Shown piece by piece: positions 43,814 to 57,300 of a stretch of DNA of 64,000 nt (positions within the stretch are counted from its first letter, which is position 1; the number at the start of each line of letters is the position of its first letter). This stretch comes from Casuarina equisetifolia. Its lineage: Eukaryota > Streptophyta > Magnoliopsida > Fagales > Casuarinaceae. The notes under the pieces were generated by a model that made no database searches, was not told the origin of the DNA, and saw only the letters and a program-made list of their open reading frames with translations. Location of the stretch: NCBI GenBank assembly GCA_028551475.1, contig CM052357.1, positions 868,001 through 932,000 on the forward strand. Reading direction: 5' to 3'. The translations under genes and the position numbers were made by a program.

Positions 43814-45779
43814 CGTTTCCCTCTAATCTTCATCCACTGAAAGATATACACCATTAGTAATGAATTTGAATTAAACCAAACGGCAACTATAATACTTTTG
43901 GCAACGTATAAAACGTTGTACATACTTTTCAAAGGTTCACCTAGAAAATCATTTCTGAATTCCTCTTGGTCTTTCATTTTCACTTGAAAAGAATATATTT
44001 ATTATATTTTGCATTTCAAGTCGTTGCTCAAGTCAATAAGTAAGCAACGAATTATGAATGGTACATGAAAGAGAAGTCTACCATTGGTAAATAACGTCCT
44101 TGACCAATCAGCTTCCATGAGAAAACATATGGCTAGGTTGAACCTGTAGAAGTCAGTAGTACCAAGATATACGCAATTAGAGTTACTTGCATCTTCAAGA
44201 AAATTTCACATATGGCTAGGTTGAACCTGTAGAAGTCTTTTGTCAAATTTATTTTTCTAAAACTATGTTAATGATATTCAGCCAAAAAGCTTTTCTAGTT
44301 TGGCAAGCAGAAATGACTTTGCTCTTCACAAACAATGGCGTAAGTAGCTGAACAAAATATTCAGAATGCCTTGACGAGTTAATAGACATAAAAAAGATCA
44401 CCTTTAAACCTTATGTTTTCGAAAGCCAAGTCAATTGTTCAAGTTCGATACAGATATTTCACGGACCTGGCAGATTTCAGCCAATGAAAATGTTGCCTTC
44501 AGTTGTGTGTATAACTGGGATCGACTGTCAGATATGAAAATGTTATTTTATGATGCGAATTAAAATTGTATACTTGATGCCCTTAACTTGAAACGACTGA
44601 AGGTTGACTGGTTCAGTGGTTAAAGATACTGAGCTAAACCCTGACCGGCAAGTCAACTCTAATTAAATGAATATTGGTACATGTGCCCACAGAAAACAAA
44701 GGTATAATCAAAGCATGTACCAATCAACAATTGTCAGTAAAGATTCTGAAGCTGAAAAGTTTATGTCAATTTTGTTCCGAGGGCTTCAACAGGCTTTAAA
44801 GGATAGCACATACTGCAAGTGGCCTTAACATACCCTTGATAACTAACCATGTAATTTTTGCTGGGCAGCTGGATTTTGATTTCATTCAAGTAGCTGGTAA
44901 CTTCTGACTAAAAAAATTAATGAAAGGTAGTTGTCTGCAAAGTGAAAGGACAACAATTTAGTGAGTCTTGATAGTTCTTCTCCCAATATCAGTAGCCAAG
45001 ACAAGATTAAGCTTAGCTAAATTTGAAATGGAGTAGCTCTCCTTTAGCAGGAATTTCGTATCATTGTTTTTCTTATCTGAAAGCCCAAACTCACACGGCT
45101 GGTTTTTGAAGGATCTCTGTGGCTATGTTGTGGGACCCATGTGGGCAAGTAATTGCAATTGCAGCTCAAACTTACACAAAAACTGCCAGACATACTTCAA
45201 AAATGCCTCCTGAAAGATAACTACTTCTGTTGCACTAGGATTGTCCTCAAAAGCCACGGAAATAGAGTTTTACCCAAAATGTCTTAGCAGACTGGATTCT
45301 AACAGTTTGCGATCCTTAGACGCTCACTACTTCATGGCGTTGGATAAGGTTAGCACTTTAAGTACCGGGGGATAAAATAAATTGTTTCACCAATGCGCCC
45401 GGCTCTTCAGTTCAAAATTACCCAAGAACTAACAGGTTCCAGCATATTCCTCACAGCAATCTCTAATATTCATATTCTTATCCATTCTTCTTCAAGTTCA
45501 AGAATTCTTGATTAAAGTCCCCAATAAACGGCAATTTCCAAAATTCTTAGCAACACAGGCAACCTCTCAAAAGGGGGATGGTATTAAAAATATAACAATC
45601 AACTACCTAAGATCCAAAATTAGAAATATAAGCTCCTTGAAGTTTAGCCATTGTTTGACAAACAAAAAAAACCACCACTTAAAATGTGCTGCTTTTTAAA
45701 GATTGGGGGTTGAACTCCAAAAATTGTTCGATAGAACCCTTTCCCAGTGGCCAACAATCGCCAGCCCCCGGTCCAAATG
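43814..45779. other. Upstream region of the CNL pseudogene, then intergenic
   Basis: The first 300 bp align in part with the 5' flank of the intact CNLs. Around 44592-44650 is tRNA-like wording (TGGTTCAGTGGTTAAAG, box A-like), possibly a SINE relic. No gene is supported in 44650-45779. Confidence 0.5.
44100..44110. promoter_or_regulatory. W-box plus CCAAT motif upstream of the CNL pseudogene
   Basis: TTGACCAATCA lies 287 bp upstream of the ATG and is identical to the motif before the two intact CNLs, although the surrounding bases have diverged. Confidence 0.5.
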
Positions 45780-46325
45780 GAAATGGAGAAGAACAAATAG
45801 TAATATCAGCGTACATAAGGTTTTTTTTTTTTTTTGGGTAGTATAGGTGAGTTAGTCAACTGAAATAGATGGTTTTTATGTGTAATTATTTAAGATTAAT
45901 AATTGCATCATATTACCCCAAACAGATTATTAGTAATTAAATAGAAAAGAGCAAAGAGGAATATCAACTTACAAACTTTTTTTTTTCTTGGTTGTATAGG
46001 TGACTTAGTCTACTGAGAAATGTAATTTTTATGTTTAATTATACGATTTAGTTGGCATCCTAATTTAACTTGAGGTAATATAGTAATTCTATTATTATCA
46101 ATTATTTCTCATAGTTAATGAATATATCAAAAACAGAAATAGAGAAGAACAAAGAGGAATATCATCATACAATTTTTTTTTTTTGTGGTATTATAGGTGA
46201 CATAGTGAAGAAAGATATAATTTTTATTATGAATTAATTGACATCCTAAGTTAACGTGAGGTAACATAGTAATTCGATTAAAAACCGAAATAGAGAAGAA
46301 CAAAGAACAATGTCAACATGCTAAA
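45780..46325. repeat. Degenerate tandem repeat with poly-T tracts
   Basis: About three units of 150-190 bp each begin with a variant of AATAGAGAAGAACAAAGAGG (45785, 45945, 46137, and a start at 46289). They continue through a poly-T run to TATAGGTGACWTAGT and a TTTTTATG stretch. They lie just outside the left end of segment B. Confidence 0.75.
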
Positions 46326-46410
46326 GTATGTAGCATTTTTCTGAAAACTGCACGCACTACACCACAGTATCTGCGAACGTTGAGCGGTCATTAACGTCCA
46401 AATGGAAATT

Positions 46411-47283
46411 TATTCAATTAATCGATTGATTTTGACAAATGGAAAAATAAAGTTTGGAAGTTTAACGAAGGTTGTAAATTGCCTTTCAATCCCTTGAATG
46501 CCTTCTGTATGTTCTCCTTCCTGCATCCATTTTCAAGGAGCCTTAACACGACCGACAAAAGCTAGCAAATCGAAGACAAAGCAATGACAATGGCTTACTG
46601 GTTTCTTGCAGTGTTTCTCATGTGTATTATGGTTACTACAGCGATCGACGAGCCGACCCAGCAGAAACACAGGCCCCACTCCCCTCAACTCCAAGACTTG
46701 TTGCATTTTCGATTGTACGCGTCAATGTCGGAAGGGTTCAAAATGAGGTCTCACCAGAGACGAAGAAAGGGGGATGAATACCACTTATTGCCATTCCTAT
46801 TGGATACCTAAGGTTAATAAGATGGCAACTAATCTATTTGAGATACACTTTCTTGTCTAAGAACCTATTGAACGACGACTGATATTTTATTCATATATTT
46901 TATTAATAAGTATGTACCAAGTATCCACATAGCGTGTCAATAATCATGTTGGCTGCTGCAACTCATCCGATACCATCATGGGATTTTGCATCTGAACCAT
47001 CATTGACCCCGCCACAGAAGACGGAGCAGCTCGGTCATTCATTCGGTGACGCTGGGCCAACCTCCATCGGCATGGGGTATCACCAACATTGCTTTTCACA
47101 AGATGTTAAAAGGTTGAACTCCTTTAACCTCTTACTTTCCCGTTATTTTTAAAAACGAGGAATAACTTTGTTGTCAACAAGATGACAACATATTTGCCAA
47201 CTCAGGGGACGTTTGGAAACTTCCGAACTTTATTTTTCTGTCTGTCAAAATTAATTGATTAATTGATTAATTGACTAATTGAA
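46411..47283. repeat. Inverted-repeat-bounded segment of about 870 bp
   Basis: The left arm, about 46411-46465 (TTCAATTAATCGATTGATTT then AAAAATAAAGTTTGGAAG), is the reverse complement, with mismatches and extra ATTAATTG units, of the right arm at about 47213-47283. The segment encloses the small secreted-protein ORF and the left edge of segment B. Copy A keeps only the right arm. It could be a foldback or MITE-like DNA element; no target duplication is clear. Confidence 0.5.
46584..46811 (+). CDS. Hypothetical small secreted protein (75 aa)
   Basis: The ORF starts MTMAYWFLAVFLMCIMVTTA, a convincing signal peptide with a hydrophobic core and a small-residue cleavage site before IDEP. It is followed by a short, basic, hydrophilic mature part (MRSHQRRRKGDEY) ending LLPFLLDT. 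This is the general layout of plant peptide-hormone precursors, but the C-terminus matches no family I know (not CLE, RGF, PSK, IDA or CEP). It lies inside an inverted-repeat-bounded segment, so it may be captured or spurious. There is no copy in segment A, whose corresponding part was lost at the Copia junction. Confidence 0.35.
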   Translation: MTMAYWFLAVFLMCIMVTTAIDEPTQQKHRPHSPQLQDLLHFRLYASMSEGFKMRSHQRRRKGDEYHLLPFLLDT

Positions 47284-49529
47284 ACCCCCCAATTATTGGT
47301 GTTAAACCTATCACAAAAGCTTAAGATAGAAAAGAAAATATGAGTTTTACAATTTGATTAATTTTATAATACTCGACCTAGTGTTTGACTTGAATTCTCA
47401 ATTAATAAGTGTAGAACACTGATTATTGGGTTGAAACATGACGGAATTTGTGAAATCAATATTCGATTAAGAACTTACACTTGTCCAAAATGTTTTAACA
47501 TGACAAGCAAAATCATTGGCTTTTTATAAGTTGACATCAACACTTTACATGTTTTTATGTTGGTAGCTTTTACTATCTAAGTCATAAACCTAAGGCGACT
47601 GGTTACAAAAATTGCATATGAAAATTTAAAACTTGTACGAAATTTTGAACAAAAAGAAGATCAAGCATGAAACTCAAGCGACCAACAATTGAATTGGCAT
47701 TTATACAAACTCTATCCACAGTTCTACCGTATCTTATACAGTTTTAACAATTTCTTAATAAACCTTCTCTTGATCTGGGTGGAAGGCCAAAAGGGGCACA
47801 AAGTTGTTGAGTTGCCCAAGTTCCTCGAACTCGGGATAAAAAAAAGCTGATGCAGACTCCAGGATTAACGATGAGGTTGCCAAGAACACAAAAAGGACTT
47901 TCTCCTTTGCCCACGGTCGCCCACAGCACTTCTACAATCGCCGGTATGGGCAACTCATGGAGTGTTGCCCATACATTATTAGTTGTCATTTCGTCCTTGG
48001 TTTGGACAGGCAACAATAAAGTAAGTGATTTCAAAGCCTACAAAGATGGAAGCTGTTGGGAGTAGTTTGAAAAATCTGTAATCCTATGAAGATCCATAGA
48101 AATTCCTTGAAATTTATGATCGAATTCACATTGATAAGGAGCAACGTGCAGAATCTGTTACATTTACACACAAAGAGAACTAGTGAGTGGGAGAAAGTGC
48201 TACATTCACGCAGTTTGAGAGAGAGAGAGAGACAGTGATGTGTATTGATGTTTCATTCATTCTATTTTTGGGATCAATTATGATACTTGCACAACCACTG
48301 AACACCTCATGTCCATCAAGTAGTGGTAATATTCATATAGACTATTATGTTGATATTGGAGATGGTTGCTACCTTAAAAGCTCCTTCTCAATCCTTGTAA
48401 CTAGTCTTTCAAGTCTTCCATTCCTTTATTAGAAAAGCTTGACTTGTAGGTGCTAAATATTTGGGTAAAAAATAGCACAATTGAGGTCAACTATCCCACA
48501 TTTTCAAATTGTAAATTTGACAGAAGCTTAATGAATGTGAACTTGGGAACAAGCAATTTTTTTCTCCTTTGAGTTCAAAAACAAATTTGTGGCAAGAAAT
48601 TGTCGAAAACTCGTTGATATGGCTCGAAGATGGTTCACTTACTAACCGGTTTACGTCCGTCTGTCCAGAAAAACAATTATAAATGGAAGTAATTGCGATG
48701 ACAATAACTGTTGCCAATCAATAATTGCCTCAATGTCCTTATATTTACAACATTTATGCAATCAACAGATTCCAACACACTATACGAGTTGGCATTCTTA
48801 GTTGAAGAGGAATGATTCTAACATGTTAATGTATCTAACTCACGGATCGTTCCTATGGCATTGGGATGGGGGATTAGTGCCACCTGTTAAATTCATTTGT
48901 ACCACTTATTTTATCCTCTATTTATGAATGTTTTAATCAGTCATGTGTAAATAAGAACTCAACTTTAATTTGTTGTTATCAACCGGGCTTTTATAGAAAT
49001 CTATACTTTTTTGACTGTTGTAAAGCTAAAATGAAACTTAACGTGTGATTCAGACCTCTTTAAAAGGATCAGTACTAGTGTTGCAGATTAGCTTTCCTTT
49101 AGTTGATTGGACAAGTTTGTTAACCGTGACCACCAAATTGAAGGGAATAATTAAGCTTCGTTATTCTGGTAGAAACAAAAGGAAGAAAATACAATAGAGT
49201 GATAAAGCAAGAATTCTAGAAATCATGAAAACAAGTAAAAGTTATCCTTTGAGACTAAGAAAAAGGTGGTCTTGACTTGGTGTCTTTGCTCACTCCTGCG
49301 GGATGGGAATTCAAAGCTATATAGCTTTTGCTTTCAACACGCATCTGCCATGCGCACGTTCTACAGTTCAGTATGTCAGACAGGATGTAGCTTAAGAATA
49401 GGACAGCTACTTTCGCCTTTCCCCTCCATGCATTGTTTGACCAAGCTTTGCTATTCATAAATAACTTATAAGACTTTGGTGGATAAGACGGAGATGTTTT
49501 GTTTACGCTTTGATTTTCACCTTATCAAT
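46906..49529. other. Left part of segment B, no clear gene
   Basis: It carries the same short ORFs as copy A (46934-47152 and 47850-48065), kept with few changes but not recognisable. It has a (GA)n tract near 48218, shorter than in A. The empty TRIM site is near 47670 and the empty solo-LTR site near 48490. Confidence 0.55.
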
Positions 49530-50187
49530 TTTAAGAAACAAATGGTAATTTTCATTAACCAAAGCTAGAGTATTATGGAGTTTTGAATAATGTACCCAAG
49601 GAAAGTTGAATGAAACATATTTCAAGTCATTTTTCAAGTAATCTCTTGTATGCAATGAATTTTGATTGGCACATGTATGAGAGTCTAGCTATAGTCAAAG
49701 ACATTTGCTTTACTTTTAACCAATATAAGTCCATGAGTAAACTTGAGGCTAGGTTAATCCTATAGAAGATGTTTGAACCAAAGTGCATAATTATAACTAG
49801 CTACTTTATATAATTTTTAACTTGTTGAATTTTGCTAATTATTGATATAACTCAAAAGGTTTTGGAATTTCGGCAAACCAACATAACTATGCTTTCATAA
49901 ATGATCACATAAAATTCTAAACAAAATTTTTTAAAGAGTCCTTCTTAGGGTGATGTTCGAGCACATCCACAAGAAAGTGAATTTATTCTTCTTCTTTCTT
50001 CCCTTTCAATTTCTAAAGCAAGGACATGAATAAAGACTTCTCCATCCTCACCATACTACCCATGTAGATGCCTAGATAGATACACCTAAAAAAAAAAAAT
50101 GATCAAATGTTGCGTTTTCAAAACTAAATCTAGTTGTTAGAGATTGTATAGACCTTGTGAAAAATGCTAGCTTTCGGTATGTGATGT
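49530..50187 (-). promoter_or_regulatory. Orphan NLR upstream region, copy B
   Basis: The counterpart of 10198-10873 with the same anchors to the CNL 5' flank and no NLR coding on its left. The gene loss therefore predates the segmental duplication. Confidence 0.6.
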
Positions 50188-52110
50188 GGGCAATTTCCAG
50201 GGCTTAAAAAGAAAGGTTGTGTACAAGGGGACATGACTACATTAGTGACTAACTGAAGGAAGGGCCCTATGGGTTTAGTGAAATCATGTCAATAGATTTG
50301 TTAGGTTTGGTCTATGTGGTAGCAAAAAGTTAGAAGCTCTTATTATAAGAAGTTAGTGACCTAATTGGCCCATCAAAATATTAAAGCATTGGTGAACGAC
50401 AAACCAACACTTATAAGGCCTAAAGTTGTGTTTTTCCTTGTAAGTAGTTGGTGACCCAATTGGCCCAGTAAAATCTTAAGGCATTGGTAAGAGGTAAACC
50501 AATACTTATAAGACCTAAAGTTGTGTTTTTTCTTATAAGTAACTAGTGACCCAATTGACCCACCAAAACTTATAAGACCTAAAGTTATGTTTTTTCTTAT
50601 AAGTAGTTAGTGATGCAATTGGCCCATCAAAACTTCAAGGCATTGGTAAGAGGCAAATTGACACTTATAAGGCTAAAAGTTGTGCTTTTCCTCACTAATG
50701 TAGGACTACACTTTAACACTCTCCTTAGTCCAAAGCTCAGTCAACTTAGCCGGTTGGACAAGGTCCATATACACATACAAGATAGCTATTGACTCTGATA
50801 TTAGTAAGCAACTAGTGATCCAATTGGCTCACCAAAACCTTAACAAGGCTAAAAAAGAAAGGTCACATATAAGGGGATGTGACTACATTAATGACTAACT
50901 AGCAAAAAGGCCTCATGTGTCAAGTGAAATCATGTTAATAGATTTGTTAGGTTTAGTTTATGCAATAGCAAAGGGTTGGAGGCTTTTATTGTAAAATATT
51001 GGTGACTTAGTTGGCCCACTAAAACCTTAAGGTATTAATGAGAGGCAAACCAACACTTATAAGACCCAGAGTTATGCTTTATCTTATAAGTAGTTAGTGA
51101 CCCAGTTGGCCCATTAAAACCTTAAGGCATTAGTGAAAAGCAAACCAACACTTATAAGACCCAGAGTTGTGCTTTTTCTTATAAGTAACTAGTGACCTAG
51201 TTGGCCTACTAAAACCTTAAGGTATTGGTGAGAGGCAAACCGACACTTATAAAACCAAAAGTTATGTTTTTCCTCATCGGTGTAGGATTATACTTTAATA
51301 CTCCTCCTTAGTCCAAGCTCGATCAACTTTGCTGGTTGGACTGGATCCACACACATGTACAAGATAGTTATTAGCTTTGATATCGATAAGCAGTCGGTGA
51401 CCTAGTTGGCCTACCAAAATTTTAAGACAATGATAAGAGGCAAACCAACGTTTATAAGGCCTAAAGTTGTACTTTTCCTTATAAGTAGCTGGTGACCTCG
51501 TTGGCCCACCAAAACCTTAAGACATTAATGAAAGACAAACCAACACTTATAAGGCCCAAAAGTGTACTTTTTCTCATCAGTGTAGGACTACACTTTAACA
51601 TTCCCCTTAATCCAAAGCTCAATCAACTTTGCTGGCTGGACTAGGTCCACACACACATGTTAAGGAACTATTGGCTCTGATATTAATAAGTAGTCAAAAA
51701 CCCAATTGGCCCACCAAAACCTTAAAGCATTGGTGAGAAGCAAACAAACACTTATAAGGCCAAAAGTTATGCTTTTCCTCACCAATGTAGGACTACACTT
51801 TAACATTCTCCCTTAATCCAAGCTCAGTCAACTTTGTCTGTTAGACTAGATCCACAAACATGTGCAAGATAACTATTGGCTCTAATACTAATAAGCAGCT
51901 GGTGGCCCAGTTGGCCCACCAAAACCTTAAGGCATTAGTAAGAGGTAAACCAACACTTATAAGGTTTAAAGTTTTATTTTTCCTTGTAAGTAATCAGTGA
52001 CACAATTGGCCCACCAAAACCTTAAGGCATTAGTGAAAGGCAAACTGACACTTATAAGGTCCAAAGTTATGCTTTTCCTCACTGGTGTAGGACTATACTT
52101 CAATACTTAT
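50188..52110 (-). repeat. Tandem TRIM-derived array, copy B
   Basis: Same layout as 10874-12690: about a dozen LTR-like monomers, with interior segments near 50715, 51300, 51600 and 51810 carrying decayed primer-site complements. The 165-bp unit occurs at about 50195 and 50840. It differs from copy A by many substitutions and some unit-level changes. Confidence 0.75.
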
Positions 52111-52739
52111 AATGGCCAATCGTGTAATGGAAAATGCAACTTATGTAATCAAGTTTGTATAGAAGTTCGTTTTTCTTATAAGGAAAACATGTCCAATGGT
52201 GGGTTTGCTTGTCTAGCATAGGGCACGATATTATCTTTCTTTGTGGATTTTGACAGTAATCTTCCTAACAAGCTAGCAATCAGTATGGTAATGGGTTCTT
52301 CCTATTAAGCCCACACCAACATGGCCTAATTGAAATGTTTTAATAGGTCCTTGTGGTAACAATAATCTTCTCGACTCTTGGAAGAATAAAGATATTGACT
52401 GGACTTAATTATGGTGCCACAATCACTTCCATGGGTTGTGTACATTCTTCTATTTAATATTGTGCATGACCCTTGTTTGATTTTTCTAGTCAATAGACCC
52501 TTGGTTAATACCATTACCAACTAACTTATTGTGCAACTGGATTAACATTTCCTTTGATGAATTTTGCCTATGTTTTCACTAGAGACAATTGTAAAGAATC
52601 GAGAATGAAATAATAACAAAAAATCAAAAAAAAAATCACTTTTTTTTCTTCTTTCTTTTTTGTCTTTACCAAAACACCTCTATTATTCCAACAAACTTAT
52701 ATTTCCTAAGTTTCTTTCAATTGCATTTTCGTACCTTTT
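52111..52739. other. Intergenic, dispersed cluster repeat
   Basis: The counterpart of 12691-13279. The stretch 52370-52560 repeats the sequence seen at 25330-25510. No gene. Confidence 0.45.
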
Positions 52740-53470
52740 GAGTTCCATCAATTTGAATGTCATCACCCCAAATACCTATAGAGAAAAGAGAAAAAAAAAA
52801 ACTGTAACTTTAGGGTGTAACTTAAAAGGCAATGCAAGTCTTGTGCAAGAAAAATTGGTACATTAATACTTGCCTTATGTATTATAGACTCACCCTTACA
52901 AGTGCTCTAACGACTCTATGTCACTAAGTTTGAATGTTTGATATTGTTCTTCTCTAATCCGGCATTTGAAATGGACAACAATTATCTTCTTGATTTTTCA
53001 ATAGTTGTTGCCTTCATCTCGCTGCATGTTTTGCACTAATTTTTGTTACATTTTACATATGTCAAGGATCTTTAGTCTTTTTAGGTGCTCAATTAAGGAT
53101 AGCCCCTTCATCTATAGGCATGACCCAATCTTTAGTTCTTTAAGAACCCAAAGTTCCTTTATCCATTTCAGCCATCTTTAATTTATTCAACTTTAGGAAT
53201 ACAAGCTTTCTAAGCTTTCAAAAACTACCCTACCTGAGAATGTAATTGTTCACTATCATACTTTTGATAAAGGCTAATATTGACTTGGGCAAACTCTGGA
53301 CATATGGTGGTGGATCTTCTACTAAATGTGAGAAAGAAAAACTTACGAAGGCCAAATTAGGAAGCTCTAGAATCCCATTGGGAAAATTTCCAACTGGCCC
53401 TTTAAGAGAGATGTACTCTAAACATTGAGGCGGTGGTGAAGTAGAGGTAAATATTGAATAAATCAAAATA
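52740..53470 (-). pseudogene. NLR C-terminal LRR remnant with 3'UTR intron, copy B
   Basis: The counterpart of 13280-13995. The minus strand includes PPPQCLEYISLKGP and ELPNLAF...DPPPYVQSLP, matching the CNL LRRs. The 3' exon and intron-edge words (CTATAG/GTATTTGGGG) are kept. Broken by stops and indels. Confidence 0.8.
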
Positions 53471-54261
53471 TCATTTCAACTAATTGACAAATCATAAGTA
53501 CAAAATTTTCCTAATATATAGAAATTTATTTCAAGTATATCTCATAGTAAAATAGTTTCATACTACTCTCAATACATAAATAAATAAAAATTAAAGGTCC
53601 TTGACCCTACTAAATGAGGATATGCTATTGGGACTAGATTAACCAATTCAAACTAGAATGTGGGTGTGGTGCTACATCTTTTACTACAATTAAGAAAACA
53701 AAAGCCTGATGTTGCCAAACCTATGACTTGTAAGTTAAAATCCTCCAATCAAAGGCCAAAAAAGGTTAAAGAGGAAACAAATCTCCTTTATTAAGGAAGT
53801 AATAGAGCTATTCAAAATATGGATCTCAGACTTTTGAAACTCTAATACACTAGGAATCAAATTGTAGAATTGATTATAGTCCACCTAACTTTAACATGAA
53901 AAGGATGTAAAGTTCAATCAAAAACTCAACCATTTCATTAAAATTTCTAGAATATATAAAATTAACTTAGTTATATTTGACTTAAATCAAAATCAATGTC
54001 CTGATTCTTATTAGCCTTGTCACAATCCCATTAATGACAAATTCTCAAAGTTTATATTTTTTCAATGCTTCAACAAAATTTCAAAAATTTGGAAAAAGAT
54101 ATGTTTAGTCAATGAATTTACAATTAAAATTATTCACTTCTTTACTTTGGTTAATGGGTAAAGGTTTTTTGTTTAGTTAGTAAATTTGCAATTAATACCT
54201 TGTTTCCCATTGATATTTTTCCTTTATTTTTTTATCTTATTTTTCAAGTAGATTTTTATAG
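53471..54261. other. Intergenic, nothing recognised
   Basis: AT-rich and collinear with 13996-14797. Confidence 0.5.
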
Positions 54262-54388
54262 AATAACTCCTTGTGGCAGACTTACTGGGACTTAAGGCTA
54301 CATGCCTTCTTTCATACTCTTTTGGCAGTTGTATGGTGACTTTCTACCCAGCGCAAAGGAGTGCAGTAACTTGCTTTTAGCCATAAAG
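54262..54388 (+). pseudogene. Decayed SET-methyltransferase-like exon, copy B
   Basis: The counterpart of 14798-14943 with 19 bp deleted between two CTTTTG direct repeats, which shifts the frame inside the FWQLYGDF region. Identity is tentative as in copy A. Confidence 0.35.
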
Positions 54389-57300
54389 GTGTGTGGCTGC
54401 AGACGGCAAAACTGTGGTGCCCTATTGTTTCTTTTGATATCTTTGGTAGATTTTTTGTTTCCTGATTCATAGACTCTCATTAATTTATCTATCTTTGTAT
54501 ATACCAACTACCATGAAGAACATCTCTGGCATGGTTATTTGGTTATAACTTTTGACTTCGAGCAATACTGGGAAAAATTAAGTACTAAATAATTAGCATA
54601 TATAAACACAAACCATCATATGATGCTAGTTGGATTTTTATAGTGGACTTAGAAATCATAACCAAAGAAATACTGCATCAACTTGATTTACAAATTGGCT
54701 CTGTTACTTTGGAGTCCAAGAAGTGTTCTTTACCAATATAAACTATCTTAAGTGTCATCCTAAGAGTCTGATATGACCCTATGTATTTCCAATTTTGTCT
54801 TTATGGTTGGTAAGACTCAAATTGCATTTACTTTATTGCTTCCATCCTATTTGTGTCAACTGAGACCAGTTGATCACCAAAACTTATGACATCATGAGAT
54901 CAGTTGCTTCCATCCTATTGTTGGCACTTTGTCTAAATACCATCCTCAGACAAGTACATTTTATTTTTTGAATTTGTTGAGTTAGGTGTTTGAAAGCCAT
55001 GAGAACCTGAAATTGAGAGTTTGGTTTATTAGACTTTCCACGTTTGCACTAGGGCTGGGATCCATTAATCTCATTCCTAGTTCATGTTGGTTGTCTGCCT
55101 CTTGACTACTTCAAAGAATGAACACTTTTAGTCCATAAAAATAAATTATTGTCCATGTATGCACAAATGACCATAGCAATCATATTCTTTATTGCTCATA
55201 TGCCTTTTCATCATGTCATAAGATGAAATTCCTTTCTCTATTGAGACACCAAACATGGAAGTTTCAATGACTATTAAGGCTTTGTTGTTTGTAGATCTCA
55301 TACTAAGCTAAACTTACCCAATGGCTACTAGAAGCCAACAGTTTTGTGATTATCTGTTTTCCTATCCATTTGTACCTATTTCTTTATTTTACCGACTTGT
55401 TTCATGACTTTCTATAATCTCAATCTAAATCAATGATATTTGAAGTTTCATTTAAACCTGATCTAGTTGTTGTCACGATGATTGATGATTGCTATACACC
55501 TTACAATTGAAATTGTGCTTGAGATGCATCTTAATGTGCTCCTGTTCAGGCAGAGGAAAGACATCTAGGAATTTAAGCTTTTAGATATTTGCCACTTGTA
55601 AATTAGTGTTAAAAGGTACGAATTATAGGATTTCTACTTGAGATCATTTTAAAAGCAACTAGTTACAAATCAAAACTCCTTAGAATGCTTGTTAAGTTTT
55701 TTTTTTCTTTGTGCTTATTAGAAGTTTGAATTTTCTCTATGCTAAAGGAACCAATAGTTAATGTCTAGTAGCCATTGAATTTTCTAATTGCAGGGACTCG
55801 ACTTTAGTTCCAGGGCGATGAAAAAGAAAAGTTATAAGCACATTGTATGTAGAGTTCAGTGAAGTGGCCTAATGAGATGGGTCATTGAGGCATTAATTTT
55901 AAATATTTTTTACAGTGAGTGTGTACCTTTCTTTCTAGATTAAGCTGACAAGCTCCTAATTGCAAAACAATTTGTTATCAAAACTAGAATGGATGCACTT
56001 GGTGGGCTTCAAATTTTGTTTCTTTGTGAGAATTCAGTCAACTTTACAATTATAACTACAGAACTAACTTGTGATTCGGTTCTTCATAGAAGTTTTTTTG
56101 TACATATCTTTTTGTAATCCTTCAATTTTTGAATCAACTATCTAAGTGGTGTGAAGGATTTACTTAGTAAACTTAAACTGTAGTAACACCATGTATATAC
56201 CTGGAGGAGTGGCTTTTACTAAGATTCTAATTCTCTAGCATCCTTGATAATATCTTTTATGGCATAATCATAATTATTCATATATCTATTGATTTTTTGT
56301 TCCTTTTCGGCCCTTTCGGTCCTTTCGGTGGCTTGAAAATAAAATGCATGTCATGTTTTAAGCGTTTTCTCTATCTGGACATGCAATGAGAAAGCAGCCA
56401 ATTACGCAACCTATTGCAACTATCAAACCCCGAGTGGGTTGAATGGTTCAAATATGATAAATTGAAAATAAATTAGACATGGGAGTTAAGAAAGCTTTGT
56501 CCTCTAGAGTTTGAGCAAAAACAATCGGTTGTTGAGTGCATTAACGAAAAGATTTACTGTCGAATCGAAAGCCCAATTAGAAAAACTGGTGAAAACCATA
56601 GAAAAAAACATTTTGCACTAGAATGCAGTTCAACCTTATCAATTTGATTAGGCATTGGACAAGCGAAATGCTAGTTAACCAAAGATTTTAACATTTTTAA
56701 TCTGATATTTGGATAGTGTGAATCCATAAGTCTTGAAAATTTCTAATTTGCAGGGAAACATGTAAGAAACATTGTTTGTCTATGAAAATACCCCAACAAT
56801 TTTATACTATGGCATAAGTGAAGAGTTTCCGATAAACGTTGTTCACCTAGGTCTAACTACAAATGATAATCCTTGTTGTAACATAGATACCTATGAAACT
56901 ATTTTAGGTCGCAAACATTAATATATTAATACAATAGAAGTAGAAAATACAAATAAACAATGTCCAATTAGACATCGGACAATCAAAATAGTAGTTAGCC
57001 AAGGCATTTCAGCCTTTCGTTAAAGCATTTTAGAGCAGTTTTAACATTTTAATCTTTACAATTCTATCGTAATGTAAAGTTCTTTTGGTGTAATGTTCTA
57101 ACGTAATTGATCTGATAATGGACAGTTTGAGTTATAAAGTTTTGTACATTTTCACTTACAAGAAAATATATAACATTAATATTTTATGAAAATACCCCAG
57201 CAATGTTTTGTTACTGAATATAAGTTAAGAGTTTCTAATAAGCATTATTAAGACAAGTCTAACTATAGACGATAATTCTTATTGTAACTTGGATAAGAGT

